Shown here: one piece after another, positions 1 to 7,355 of the stretch | Numbering within the stretch: the first letter of the stretch is position 1 | How the letters are laid out: every line of letters starts with the position of its first letter | Assembly: GCF_018274385.1 (NCBI RefSeq) | Contig: NZ_JAAFYZ010000014.1 | Span: 20,731 to 84,730, forward strand | Origin: Catenulispora pinistramenti | GTDB taxonomy: Bacteria; Actinomycetota; Actinomycetes; Streptomycetales; Catenulisporaceae | Reading direction: 5' to 3' | Length of the DNA: 64,000 nt | Translations under genes and position numbers: made by a program | Notes under the pieces: generated by a model | Databases searched by the model: none | What the model was told of the DNA's origin: nothing | Seen by the model: the letters and a program-made list of their open reading frames with translations, nothing else

Positions 1-1151
1 GACCCAGCACCGGCAGCGGCACGATCACCTACACCGACGGCAGCACCCAGCCCTACACGATCGGCTTCGGCGACTGGGCCAACGGCACCCCGCCGACCGG
101 TGCCGACGTGGCGATCCGCGCGCCCTACGGCAACCAGCCGGGGAACCAGACCGGCTGGGCGGCGACCGTCGACTACTACCCGATCACGATCGACCCGGCC
201 AAGACCGTGCAGTCGATCACGCTGCCCACCGGCAGCGCGCAACCGCACGGCGGGATCCCGGCGCTGCACATCTTCGCCATGTCCATCAAGTCCGACCAGC
301 TGTCCGTCGCCGCCCCGCCGGCTCTGGAACCGGGCTCCTCGGGCACGGTGACCACGACGCTGGCGAACCCGTCGTCGGCGGCGCTGACCAACGTGGCGCT
401 CGCGTTGACGCTCCCCGGCGGCTGGACCGCGACGAACAGCACGCCGAACACGTTCGCCTCGGTGCCGGCCGGCGCGACGGTCTCGACGACCTGGTCGGTG
501 TCGGTACCGGCGGCCCAACAGCCGGGATCGCAGGTGATCGGGGTGACGGAGAGCGTCGGCGGCAGCCAGGCCGGCATCTCCGGCACCCCGACCACGGTGG
601 CCTATCCGTCGCTGACCGCCGGGTTCAACAACGTGTCCATCACGGACGACGCGAACCACGGGCCCGGCAATCTCGACGGCGGCGGCAACAGCTTCTCCGC
701 GCAGGCACTGGCCGCGGCCGGACTGAACCCGGCAGGCCAGTTCACCTTCAACGGGCTCGTGTTCACCTGGCCCGGCGCCGCCGCGGGCACCGCCGACAAC
801 ATCGAGGCCGACGGCCGCTCGTTCAGCGTCACCGGCAGCGGCACCACGCTCGGCTTCCTCGGCGCCGCCGCCAACGGCCAGTCGTCCGGTACCGCGACGA
901 TCACCTACACCGACGGCACCACACAGCAGTTCACGCTCGGGTTCGGCGACTGGGCGTCCACGTCGCCGTTCCCGGGTTCACAGGTCGCGGTGACTTCGGC
1001 ATATGGCAACACCTCCAGCGGCAAGTCGCCGTGGAAGGCCTCGGTTTTCTACGACGGTGTGACGCTTCAAGCCGGGAAGACCGTGCAGTCGGTGACGCTG
1101 CCGGCCGGCACGTCGTCGCCGCTGCATGTGTTCGCGGCGGCCATCGGCTGA
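1..1151 (+). CDS. C-terminal part of a large secreted carbohydrate-active-type protein (5' end outside window)
   Basis: The frame is open from the left edge (first full codon at base 3) to TGA at 1149-1151, giving 382 residues of a longer protein. Two copies of one beta-rich module are visible: the first ends near base 290, the second covers about 610-1148; both carry a core like TYTDG-S/T-TQ followed by GFGDWA. Between them lies a segment resembling the NEW3/NPCBM-associated domain of secreted glycosidases (about 300-600, with repeated Val/Thr strands). Such modules are known C-terminal accessory domains of actinobacterial glycoside hydrolases, so the missing N-terminus is probably catalytic, but the enzyme class cannot be told. 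A strong hairpin follows the stop. Confidence 0.75.
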   Translation, partial: PSTGSGTITYTDGSTQPYTIGFGDWANGTPPTGADVAIRAPYGNQPGNQTGWAATVDYYPITIDPAKTVQSITLPTGSAQPHGGIPALHIFAMSIKSDQLSVAAPPALEPGSSGTVTTTLANPSSAALTNVALALTLPGGWTATNSTPNTFASVPAGATVSTTWSVSVPAAQQPGSQVIGVTESVGGSQAGISGTPTTVAYPSLTAGFNNVSITDDANHGPGNLDGGGNSFSAQALAAAGLNPAGQFTFNGLVFTWPGAAAGTADNIEADGRSFSVTGSGTTLGFLGAAANGQSSGTATITYTDGTTQQFTLGFGDWASTSPFPGSQVAVTSAYGNTSSGKSPWKASVFYDGVTLQAGKTVQSVTLPAGTSSPLHVFAAAIG

Positions 1152-1173
1152 TCATGGTCGGCTGAGTTCCGCG

Positions 1174-1206
1174 GTGCCCCAGATCGGTCTTGCCGATCTG
1201 GGGCAC
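1174..1206. terminator. Bidirectional intrinsic terminator hairpin
   Basis: Perfect 14-bp inverted repeat (arms 1174-1187 and 1193-1206, gtgccccagatcgg in the left arm) with a 5-nt loop, placed between the stop of the upstream plus-strand gene and the stop of the minus-strand dioxygenase. It can end transcription from both sides. Confidence 0.85.
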
Positions 1207-1236
1207 TACTCGTATTCCGGTTCTGCGGCCCGGGGT

Positions 1237-2304
1237 TCAGCCCGCGCTCTCTGCGCGTGTCAGTACTTTGTGATTGCTGGCGACGCCGTCGAGATCTATG
1301 TAGCAGCCCTGGAGGTGGCGTCGGCCGTCGGCGGTGAATCCGGTGCGCGCGTGCAGGACGCGGGTGTTGTCGAAGATGACGCAGTCGCCGGGGCCGAGCC
1401 GGAACTGGACCGCTGCTGTGGCGTCGTAGAGCAGGTCGGCGAAGGCACGGTATGCGGCGTAGAAGGCTTCGATGTCATCTGGCTCCAGGCTGACCGGCTG
1501 CATGGAGCGGTTGTTGAAACGGACCTCGCGGACGCGGCCTTTCGCGTCCAGGCCGATCAGCGGCTGGGTCGAGCTCAGGTCGGTGTTCGCATCGCGGTAG
1601 CGGAACGTCACCGGTGTCGTGGTGAGCGAGCGGAACGCCGCCGGGTCGGCAGCGCGCAGCCGTCCGGCCGCCTCGAACCCGTCGACCAACGCCGAGTCGC
1701 CGCCCTCGGCCGCGTTGACCAGGCAGTGCAGGAGCTGGACGGTGGGCACCGGGTCCCGGTAGGGGTTGTCGGTGTGCGGGGTGATCGGCAGGTTGGTGAA
1801 CGCCAGGTTGGTCGCCGCGGGTTCGGTGCGGACTTCGAAGACCTCGCCGTAGTTGGTGGTGCGGACGTAACCGAATTCCGAGGCGACGCGCAGGACCGTG
1901 CGGTCTTGGACGGGCACGCCGTGGAGCAGCGCGTAGCCCTGGCGGAGTACCGCGTCGAGGCAGGCGGTCCGGATGTCGTCGGTGGTGAGGAAGCCGTCCC
2001 ACGCGAAGCGCGGAATCGGGTGGGACGCGCCGTGCCACAGCGTCTTCGCGTCCTCGGTCCTCGGGTTCGGTGTGGTGGCCGGCGCGGACGGGTGGTTCGC
2101 GACCAGCCATTCGCGGGGGAAGGTCGCGACGTGGCCGTCCGGGGCGAATGTGAAGGTGACGTGGTCCGGCGTCTCGTCGACGCCGCTCGCCTCCGGGGCG
2201 ATCGGCAGGTCGGTGATGCCGAACAGCTTCTGACCACTGACCGGGTCCACGCACTCCGGGCAGTGGCAGTTGTCGCGGAGCCAGATGGCCGGGATCTGCG
2301 TCAT
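1237..2304 (-). CDS. Gamma-butyrobetaine dioxygenase-like Fe(II)/2-oxoglutarate oxygenase (TauD family)
   Basis: 355 residues; start is the ATG at 2304, preceded by a GGAGACGG ribosome site. The N-terminus has the zinc-binding C13-x-C15-x2-C18 pattern (DNCHCPEC) with a candidate fourth ligand H71, typical of the small N-terminal domain of gamma-butyrobetaine and trimethyllysine dioxygenases. The oxygenase core shows the iron triad H177-x-D179 (PHTDNPYRDP) and distal H318 (VLHARTGF). Family members hydroxylate gamma-butyrobetaine (carnitine synthesis) or 2-trimethylaminoethylphosphonate (TmpA). The GntR/UTRA regulator 20 bp upstream is reminiscent of phosphonate-type regulators, so a quaternary-amine or phosphonate substrate is likely; no TmpB partner or transporter is adjacent. 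Confidence 0.85.
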   Translation of the reverse strand: MTQIPAIWLRDNCHCPECVDPVSGQKLFGITDLPIAPEASGVDETPDHVTFTFAPDGHVATFPREWLVANHPSAPATTPNPRTEDAKTLWHGASHPIPRFAWDGFLTTDDIRTACLDAVLRQGYALLHGVPVQDRTVLRVASEFGYVRTTNYGEVFEVRTEPAATNLAFTNLPITPHTDNPYRDPVPTVQLLHCLVNAAEGGDSALVDGFEAAGRLRAADPAAFRSLTTTPVTFRYRDANTDLSSTQPLIGLDAKGRVREVRFNNRSMQPVSLEPDDIEAFYAAYRAFADLLYDATAAVQFRLGPGDCVIFDNTRVLHARTGFTADGRRHLQGCYIDLDGVASNHKVLTRAESAG

Positions 2305-2324
2305 GATTCCGTCTCCTGTTTTCG

Positions 2325-3071
2325 TTACCGGTCGCGGATGGAGCGCGCCAGCGGTGCGGACGCGACGGAGTTGCGCACGATGAACGTCATCGCGTCGCCG
2401 AGATAGCGGTCGTCGGACCATTCGAGCGGGCTGCCGGACGGGTCGGTGGCGCGCCGGCGCTCGCGCAGGAGCGCGGTGCCGGCGGCCGTCTCCAGAAGCG
2501 CGGCGTCGGCGGGGTCGGCGTTGATCGCGTCGATGGCGTGCTCGGCGTGCTCGAGGAAGATCCCGAACAGTTCCAGCGCGTCGCAGATGGACTCCCGGTC
2601 CAGATCGACGGTGGCGAGCAGGGTCCCGACCCGTTCCACGTAAGCGGTTCGCTCGATCATCACCGGACGCCCGGACAGCAGCCGGACGCGGGTCAGCCGG
2701 AAGACCGGATCGCCGACCGCCAGGCCAAGCTTCTCGGCCTCCTGGTCGTCCGCCATGGCGCGCTCCAGGCTGATGGTGCGTCCGGAGGGGACCTCGCCGA
2801 TCAGCCGGGCCCACCGCGAGAAGGACCTCAGCTCGCCGAAGTTCTGCTCGCGCGGCCGGGCCAGGACGGTGCGCCGCGCGCCTTGGTGCGAGGCGATGAC
2901 GCCTTCTTCGGTGAGCAGGGCGAACGCGCGGCGGACGGTGCTGCGGGAGACGCTGTACGCCTCGGCGATCTCGTGTTCCGACGGGAGCTTGGCGCCGAGC
3001 GGATGGACCCCGTCGAGGACCGCTTCCCGTAGTCGCTCCGCCAGCTGGCGGTACCCGAGGACCGTCGACAT
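2325..3071 (-). CDS. GntR/HutC-family transcriptional regulator with UTRA domain
   Basis: 248 residues. Residues about 5-70 form a GntR winged helix (LPSEHEIAEAYSVSRSTVRR) and about 90-235 a UTRA ligand-binding fold, as in HutC/PhnF repressors. Start at 3071 follows a GGAGG-type site. It is transcribed first, 20 bp ahead of the dioxygenase gene, so both form one unit. A palindromic site with internal direct repeats lies 46-89 bp upstream of the start and is the obvious autoregulatory operator. The effector is unknown; the substrate of the downstream oxygenase is the natural guess. Confidence 0.9.
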   Translation of the reverse strand: MSTVLGYRQLAERLREAVLDGVHPLGAKLPSEHEIAEAYSVSRSTVRRAFALLTEEGVIASHQGARRTVLARPREQNFGELRSFSRWARLIGEVPSGRTISLERAMADDQEAEKLGLAVGDPVFRLTRVRLLSGRPVMIERTAYVERVGTLLATVDLDRESICDALELFGIFLEHAEHAIDAINADPADAALLETAAGTALLRERRRATDPSGSPLEWSDDRYLGDAMTFIVRNSVASAPLARSIRDR

Positions 3072-3082
3072 CCGTTGCCTCC

Positions 3083-3110
3083 GCCTACTTCGCCTACTTC
3101 ACGCCTACTT
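3083..3110. repeat. Three short direct repeats in the 5' leader of the GntR gene
   Basis: The octamer gcctactt occurs at 3083-3090, 3092-3099 and 3103-3110, just upstream of the ribosome site of the GntR regulator. It may be a slippage product or a secondary protein or RNA site; nothing in the sequence decides. Confidence 0.6.
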
Positions 3111-3116
3111 GGCTCC

Positions 3117-3160
3117 GCCAACTTGTGGGACCAAGATAGCAGTTGTGGGACTAAGTTGGC
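3117..3160. promoter_or_regulatory. Candidate GntR operator: outer palindrome plus two 15-bp direct repeats
   Basis: An 8-bp inverted repeat (gccaactt at 3117-3124, aagttggc at 3153-3160) frames two near-identical direct repeats, ttgtgggaccaagat (3123-3137) and ttgtgggactaagtt (3143-3157), spaced exactly 20 bp, about two helical turns. It sits between the GntR start (3071) and the divergent membrane-protein start (3230), so it could control both directions. A TATCTT -10-like element on the minus strand (3133-3138) lies inside the site, compatible with repression. Confidence 0.7.
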
Positions 3161-3229
3161 AGCGGATGCCCCACCGATGATCTTCGTTCGCGATACAACC
3201 CCGTCTGCCGGTCCCCCGGTTAAAGAGGG

Positions 3230-4747
3230 GTGAGAGTGATCGGGAGGGGAACGTCCTTTGCCTCGGTTGGGCTGGGAGTCGCTTCAGCTGTGGCGATGGC
3301 TGTACGGCTGCTGATACCAGTCCCAGTGGGCATGGCCGATAACAACGACGGGTCCCGGCTGCTGTGCCTGGTCGGTGCGGACGCGCGGGTCGTTCACGGC
3401 GCGCAGGTGCCCTTCTGGCGTTACGTCGTGGAGAACTATCCCGCTGTGGGGCCGCGTCACCGATGCGAGTCGTATCCGTCCACGATGCTTCTTCCCGCCT
3501 GGCTCGCGGCGGCGGTCCACCGGTACGTGCTCAGGCTTCCCGGCGTCATCGACCTGCGGGAACTGGTCATCGAGTACTGCGTCATCGTCGGGTTCGTGAT
3601 GTGGGCTGCTTCGCGGCTGGTACGAGGTTTGTCCGTGGCGCCGCGCGTTGTCGTCCTCGGTTCGTTGTTCTTGGTCCTGGCCGAGGCCACCTTCGCCGAC
3701 TATGCGAACTCGCCCTACACGGAGACTGCCGCGATCTGGGGTCTTGCGGTGTTCGCGGTGGCAGGCGTCGCGGCCATGACCGAACATCGGAGACGACGCG
3801 CCGCGTATGTCGTCGCGTGGTCGGGGGCACTGTTCGCCGTCGGTGCGAAAGTCGAGTCCCTGACACTGGTGGTGCCGTTGGGAGCCTTCTTCGTCGGCTG
3901 TCGAGGAGGGTGGCGCCGTCTTGGCGGACGTTCTTTGGACCGCTCTATCCCCGTGCTCGCCGTCGTCTCGCTGATCGGCGTGGCCATGTGGCAGGGCGGT
4001 GTCTTCGGGGGCGGCCCCAGGGACCAGCAGACGAACGTGCGGAACGAACTCACCATGACGCTCATGCCGTTGTCGGACGACCCGGGCGCCGTGGCCGCGG
4101 GGCTCGGGCTGCCGCGTTCCCTCGGCGGCTACAGCGGCACCAGCATCTGGTCCGCGCATCCGATCCAGCAGGATCCCGCGTTCGACTCCTCGCGCGTCAC
4201 CATCCCGCGCCTCGGCGGCTATCTCGCCACCCACCCCCGACTCGCGGCCCGGGTCCTGGCAAGCGGATCAGGGCCCTTCTCGCGGATGTTCCGCACCGGC
4301 TACTACATCGGCAACTACAGCAAGGCCGACAGCCGGGGGCAGGCCCAGCGGGAGGAGCACCGGGTCGCGGTCGTCTCCTGGCTGGCGAACCGCTTCGCCT
4401 GGGTCGGCTTCGGCGGCATCGTGGCGTACTGGATCGCCTGTTTCGCCGGGGCGATCACCCTTCGCCGCCGCGGCGCGAAGGGCTCGCTCCGGCACGCGTT
4501 CGCCACGGTCGCCCTCGTGCTCGCGGCCGGCTCGGTGTTCCAGTACCTGACCGCCGTCTTCGGGGAGGGCAACGAAGTCACGAAGCACTTGGCGATAAGC
4601 CTGTTCTGCGCCACGCTCGCACCCCTGTGGATATTCGCGGCCCGATTCGCGCGCAGCGTTTCGTCCCTCCGCGATCTCATCGACGATGAAGCGCCCCCGA
4701 CAAGCGGTCAGCTCGCACCCTGCGCGCTCTTCAACCGCCCGGCCTGA
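3230..4747 (+). CDS. Polytopic membrane protein of unknown function
   Basis: 505 residues from a GTG at 3230; an in-frame GTG at 3236 fits the purine-rich aaagagggg site slightly better. It has a hydrophobic N-terminal anchor (about 8-30), then many membrane segments between residues 115 and 480 separated by soluble loops, and a long extracytoplasmic-looking stretch after the first segment with ESYPST and a following hydrophobic helix. The topology is like glycosyltransferase-C or polymerase-type membrane enzymes of envelope polysaccharide synthesis, but I see no diagnostic motif and assign no function. Its 3' end overlaps the convergent lipoprotein gene by 40 bp. Confidence 0.75.
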   Translation: MRVIGRGTSFASVGLGVASAVAMAVRLLIPVPVGMADNNDGSRLLCLVGADARVVHGAQVPFWRYVVENYPAVGPRHRCESYPSTMLLPAWLAAAVHRYVLRLPGVIDLRELVIEYCVIVGFVMWAASRLVRGLSVAPRVVVLGSLFLVLAEATFADYANSPYTETAAIWGLAVFAVAGVAAMTEHRRRRAAYVVAWSGALFAVGAKVESLTLVVPLGAFFVGCRGGWRRLGGRSLDRSIPVLAVVSLIGVAMWQGGVFGGGPRDQQTNVRNELTMTLMPLSDDPGAVAAGLGLPRSLGGYSGTSIWSAHPIQQDPAFDSSRVTIPRLGGYLATHPRLAARVLASGSGPFSRMFRTGYYIGNYSKADSRGQAQREEHRVAVVSWLANRFAWVGFGGIVAYWIACFAGAITLRRRGAKGSLRHAFATVALVLAAGSVFQYLTAVFGEGNEVTKHLAISLFCATLAPLWIFAARFARSVSSLRDLIDDEAPPTSGQLAPCALFNRPA

Positions 4748-5526
4748 ACATCGGAAAGGTGGGACAGAAGCGTCCCGCCCATCTGCTTCAGCACCGTGGG
4801 ATCGGTCGACACCGGCCCGATGATGGCGACGACCGAGACCGCCGTACCGACCGCGACCAGTTCGGCGGCCATCAGCTCGGCCTTGCCGTCGGCGGTCAGG
4901 TAGTCGATGTAGCCGGCCTGCCCGGCCTTGGCCAGTTCCGGAATCGCGCTGGGCGACATGGTGACAGAGCCGCCGCCCTGCTGCGGCACGGAGAGGCTCT
5001 GGCACCCCTTGAGCCCCGCGGCGAGATCGGTGATCAGCGCCGAGGCCTTGGCAGCGGAGGGGAACGTCATCACCGAGTCCTCGATCGAGTGGCCGTCCCC
5101 GGCCTTCGTGAGCTCGCGGTCCACCTCGGCCGTCGTGCCGTACTTAGGGACCAGGGCTTCCTGCGCGTCCACGAAGACCTGGCAGGCACTACCCCCGGTG
5201 GCCACCACGTCCTGGACGTTCGTGGTCGCCTTGCTGTCCTGCGAGGGGTCGAAGGTGTAGCCGGCTTCGTCCTTGCCGGTCAGCAGGATCTGCTTGCTGA
5301 TCACGTCCGTCGTCAGCGTGGATCCGGAGGCGCTACCGGAGGATGCGGCCTGTGCACTCGTACTCGGACTTGCGCTCGTACTCGAAACTGCACCCGTCCT
5401 CGTACTCGCCGACGGTTTGGCGGCCTTCGCCGAACCGCCGGTGCTACAGGCCGCCATGCTCAGGACTATCGCTGCGAAGACGGCTATGGAAACACCCTTG
5501 GTCCCGAACGGCATGGCGGTCAACAT
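4708..5526 (-). CDS. Putative lipoprotein with PknH-like/sensor-type extracellular domain
   Basis: 272 residues. The N-terminus is a lipoprotein signal: short charged start, hydrophobic stretch, then lipobox LSMAAC; the mature chain opens with a Ser/Thr/Ala-rich linker to about residue 70. The rest is a soluble domain with two cysteines (GGSACQVF, LKGCQSL) that could form a disulfide, resembling extracellular sensor-like domains of actinobacterial lipoproteins; the exact family is a guess. An in-frame ATG at 5514 is an alternative start. It converges with, and overlaps by 40 bp, the membrane protein gene. Confidence 0.75.
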   Translation of the reverse strand: MLTAMPFGTKGVSIAVFAAIVLSMAACSTGGSAKAAKPSASTRTGAVSSTSASPSTSAQAASSGSASGSTLTTDVISKQILLTGKDEAGYTFDPSQDSKATTNVQDVVATGGSACQVFVDAQEALVPKYGTTAEVDRELTKAGDGHSIEDSVMTFPSAAKASALITDLAAGLKGCQSLSVPQQGGGSVTMSPSAIPELAKAGQAGYIDYLTADGKAELMAAELVAVGTAVSVVAIIGPVSTDPTVLKQMGGTLLSHLSDVQAGRLKSAQGAS

Positions 5527-5874
5527 AGCAGCACCCAGAGACGGCCGAAATGAACAACGAGTGTCACCGCGATCAGCGATCTAGCACCAGCCGTCGCGAC
5601 GCACGAGATCTCGGGCGGCGCCGATCAGCACCGCGAGGGCAGCGCGCTCGGGGACGTAGCGCGGGAGAGCGGGAGAGGCCGAATCCTGCTGCGGACCGGC
5701 GCCCCAACTGGACGGGTCCTTACTGTGGCGACGGGCCCACTTTCGGCCTCCCCACGCCGTACCAGCCCCAGAGGTCTTGTCCAGGCCGGGCGCGCCAGCG
5801 GCAGCATTCCGCACGGATACGAACATGCCGCCTGTCCGACATTGCCACGATATTCGGCGCCCACAGTGCCACGG
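5527..5874. other. Intergenic/degraded stretch at the left border of the glnA island
   Basis: No convincing intact gene. A minus-strand frame at 5581-5826 ends in a protein-like tail (RYVPERAALAVLIGAA, then DGWC and stop) and may be the remnant of a gene whose 5' part is lost. Bases 5741-5758 hold one copy of a gggcccac-ttcgg motif that recurs at about 6203, 6329 and 7329. Confidence 0.4.
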
Positions 5875-6180
5875 CTAATGTGCGTCGAGATCGGACAGCT
5901 GGGCCCGGACCCGCTCGATGGCCGGGCCCATTCCAAGGCGTCGGTAGATATGCAACGCCTGGTTCAGGTATGCCAGGCCCTGGGCGCGATCGCCGGTAGC
6001 CAGGTCGTGGTCGGCTATACCCTCTAGAGAGATCGCCTCGTCGGTGGGTTTGTGTAGTTCCCGGTTCATGGCCAGGGCCTGCTGATATAGCGTGACGGCG
6101 CGGATGCGGCGCCGAGCGCGGCGATGGTGGCGGCGTGATAGTTCAGCACGGTGGCCTCGCCACCACGGTCACCGATCTTT
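5875..6180 (-). pseudogene. Frameshifted 3' remnant of a TPR-repeat regulator-type gene
   Basis: The downstream part reads LYQQALAMNRELH, ending in RVRAQLSDLDAH and a TAG at 5875-5877, typical of the last tetratricopeptide repeats of AfsR/SARP- or NB-ARC-type proteins. The upstream part, reading GDRGGEATVLNYHAATIAALG, is in a different frame; the shift falls near 6100-6112. Together they form one continuous TPR pattern, so a single indel broke it, and everything 5' of about 6180 is missing. This is a decayed gene end, not a short real protein. Confidence 0.7.
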
Positions 6181-6262
6181 CGCCCCGGATCAAGATCATC
6201 CGGCCCATTTCGGGCCCGCATGAGGCTCGAAAACACTCATGATCAACACCGAGTGTCCAATT

Positions 6263-6344
6263 TAGATGTCGAAGTACTAGACATGGAAACCTGTGAGCTG
6301 CGGAAACGCGGCGAGTGGGTACGGGCGGCCCACTCTGGGCCCAC
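6263..6344. repeat. Copy C of the glnA-end/junction repeat
   Basis: Begins with tagatgtcgaagta (6263-6276), identical to the core at 7267-7280 and nearly identical to the glnA stop-codon segment (reverse strand: Tyr-Phe-Asp-Ile-stop). The following ~68 bases resemble 7281-7347 (ungapped, roughly three-quarters identical by eye), ending in a gggcccac element. The left side is unrelated to the other copies. Confidence 0.65.
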
Positions 6345-6387
6345 CCCGCCTACGCGAGCTGGACTCGTCTCCAGCACCTCGAACATC

Positions 6388-6924
6388 ATGGCCGCTGTGA
6401 ACCTCTACGAAGTGGTGCCTGATCCTCCTGACGACGTCCACGAACGTTGGCGGAACCGCGAGGCCCCCGACGGAGACTTCATCGTGTACTCCGACGGGTC
6501 GCTGTCGGTGATGAGCCTGGTACGACTCCGTGCGCATGACGCGCGCCACGACCCGCGGTCGGAGGACTGGCACTGGTCGCAGACCCTGCGGGCCACTGCG
6601 TGGCGCGCCGGCGACTGGCTGGACGTCGACGGGACGATGGCCTCGTCCAGCCACGCCGGGTACCGTGCCCTCGCCGGGGAGTCGGCGAGCCACGGCAGCA
6701 TCGGCTGGGTCGCGCTGACCCTTGACGACGAGCAGCGCACGCTGCAGTGGCTGGCAGTGGCCTGCTCGTCCAACCCGTTCGCCGAAGTCACCCTGGACGA
6801 GGCCACGGTCACCGCCACCAGCACCCTGGGGCGCGTCTGGGCCTTCCCGCGCGACGCCCCGCATCTGGTGGCGATCACCGCGGACCCGGACTATCCATGG
6901 CCGCGCACTGTTGGGGAACGGTAG
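6388..6924 (+). CDS. Uncharacterised 178-residue protein (island cargo)
   Basis: Start taken at ATG 6388 (MAAVNLYEVVPD), because the frame upstream runs through repeat copy C and reads as non-protein. The product is soluble, rich in Trp and acidic residues, without signal peptide or membrane segment; blocks such as DGDFIVYSDGSLSVM and the C-terminal ITADPDYPWPR suggest a small compact domain. No family recognised. It lies between repeat copies C and B with a truncated SMI1/KNR4-like fragment converging on its 3' end, so a toxin/immunity or accessory context is possible. No good ribosome site is visible. Confidence 0.6.
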   Translation: MAAVNLYEVVPDPPDDVHERWRNREAPDGDFIVYSDGSLSVMSLVRLRAHDARHDPRSEDWHWSQTLRATAWRAGDWLDVDGTMASSSHAGYRALAGESASHGSIGWVALTLDDEQRTLQWLAVACSSNPFAEVTLDEATVTATSTLGRVWAFPRDAPHLVAITADPDYPWPRTVGER

Positions 6925-6945
6925 GGCGCTACCCAGGCCGTACGG

Positions 6946-7164
6946 CTACTCGCCCTCGACGGCCACAGCGGCAAGCTTGTCGAGCAGCGCGGTGATGACG
7001 GCGTCGGTCAACCGGTAGCCGTCGGCAGTCCGCGTCGGGCAGAACGTCCGCGACCAGGTGATCGCGAAGTCGTGCTCCTGGTCGACGTGCACCACGGTCG
7101 GCTCGCCGTGCTTGCCGCACGCGCGGTAGTCGAGGGCGGGATCCGCCGCAGCGATCCTCGGACC
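6946..7164 (-). pseudogene. 5'-truncated SMI1/KNR4-type fragment
   Basis: The minus frame ending in TAG at 6946-6948 reads ALDYRACGKHGEPTVVHVDQ, then EHDFAITWSRTF and a short tail ending AVEGE. That block, Asp-Tyr-Arg followed by GEP-VVHVDQE, matches what I know of the C-terminal half of SMI1/KNR4 (SUKH) proteins, which often serve as immunity proteins of polymorphic toxins. The coding pattern stops at the edge of repeat copy B (7153), so the first two thirds of the gene are gone, apparently by the event that placed the repeat there. Confidence 0.65.
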
Positions 7165-7347
7165 TGTAGATACGCGTATCGCCCCAGGTCAGCGACTTGC
7201 AGAACTGGGGCGATACGGGGTGCTGCAACATTCTCAAACTGCGTCTCCGCAGGCCAAGCCACGTTCTAGATGTCGAAGTACTCGCCATGAAAACCTCTGA
7301 CCTGCGGAAAACCTGCCGCTGAGTATGCCGGGCCCACTTCGGCCCAC
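7153..7347. repeat. Copy B of the glnA-end repeat (hybrid junction)
   Basis: Bases 7153-7280 align without gaps to 8085-8212, the true glnA 3' end plus its terminator: 110 of 128 positions agree in my hand count. Bases 7267-7347 align to copy C. The two similarities meet at the shared core tagatgtcgaagta (7267-7280). The terminator hairpin in this copy has decayed: only the outer 12 bp pair (7176-7187 with 7205-7216). The outer parts of 7243-7304 also form an imperfect dyad (ccgcagg ... cctgcgg). Confidence 0.8.
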
Positions 7348-7355
7348 ATGCCTTA

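Noticed and set aside
1126..2406. Plus-strand open frame opposite the dioxygenase gene
   Set aside because: Antisense shadow in GC-rich DNA; Arg/Gly/Val-rich with no recognisable motifs, while the minus strand has full active-site motifs and a ribosome site.
6151..6387. N-terminal extension of the island gene at 6388
   Set aside because: The frame is open but crosses repeat copy C and the TPR remnant on the other strand, and its translation is not protein-like.
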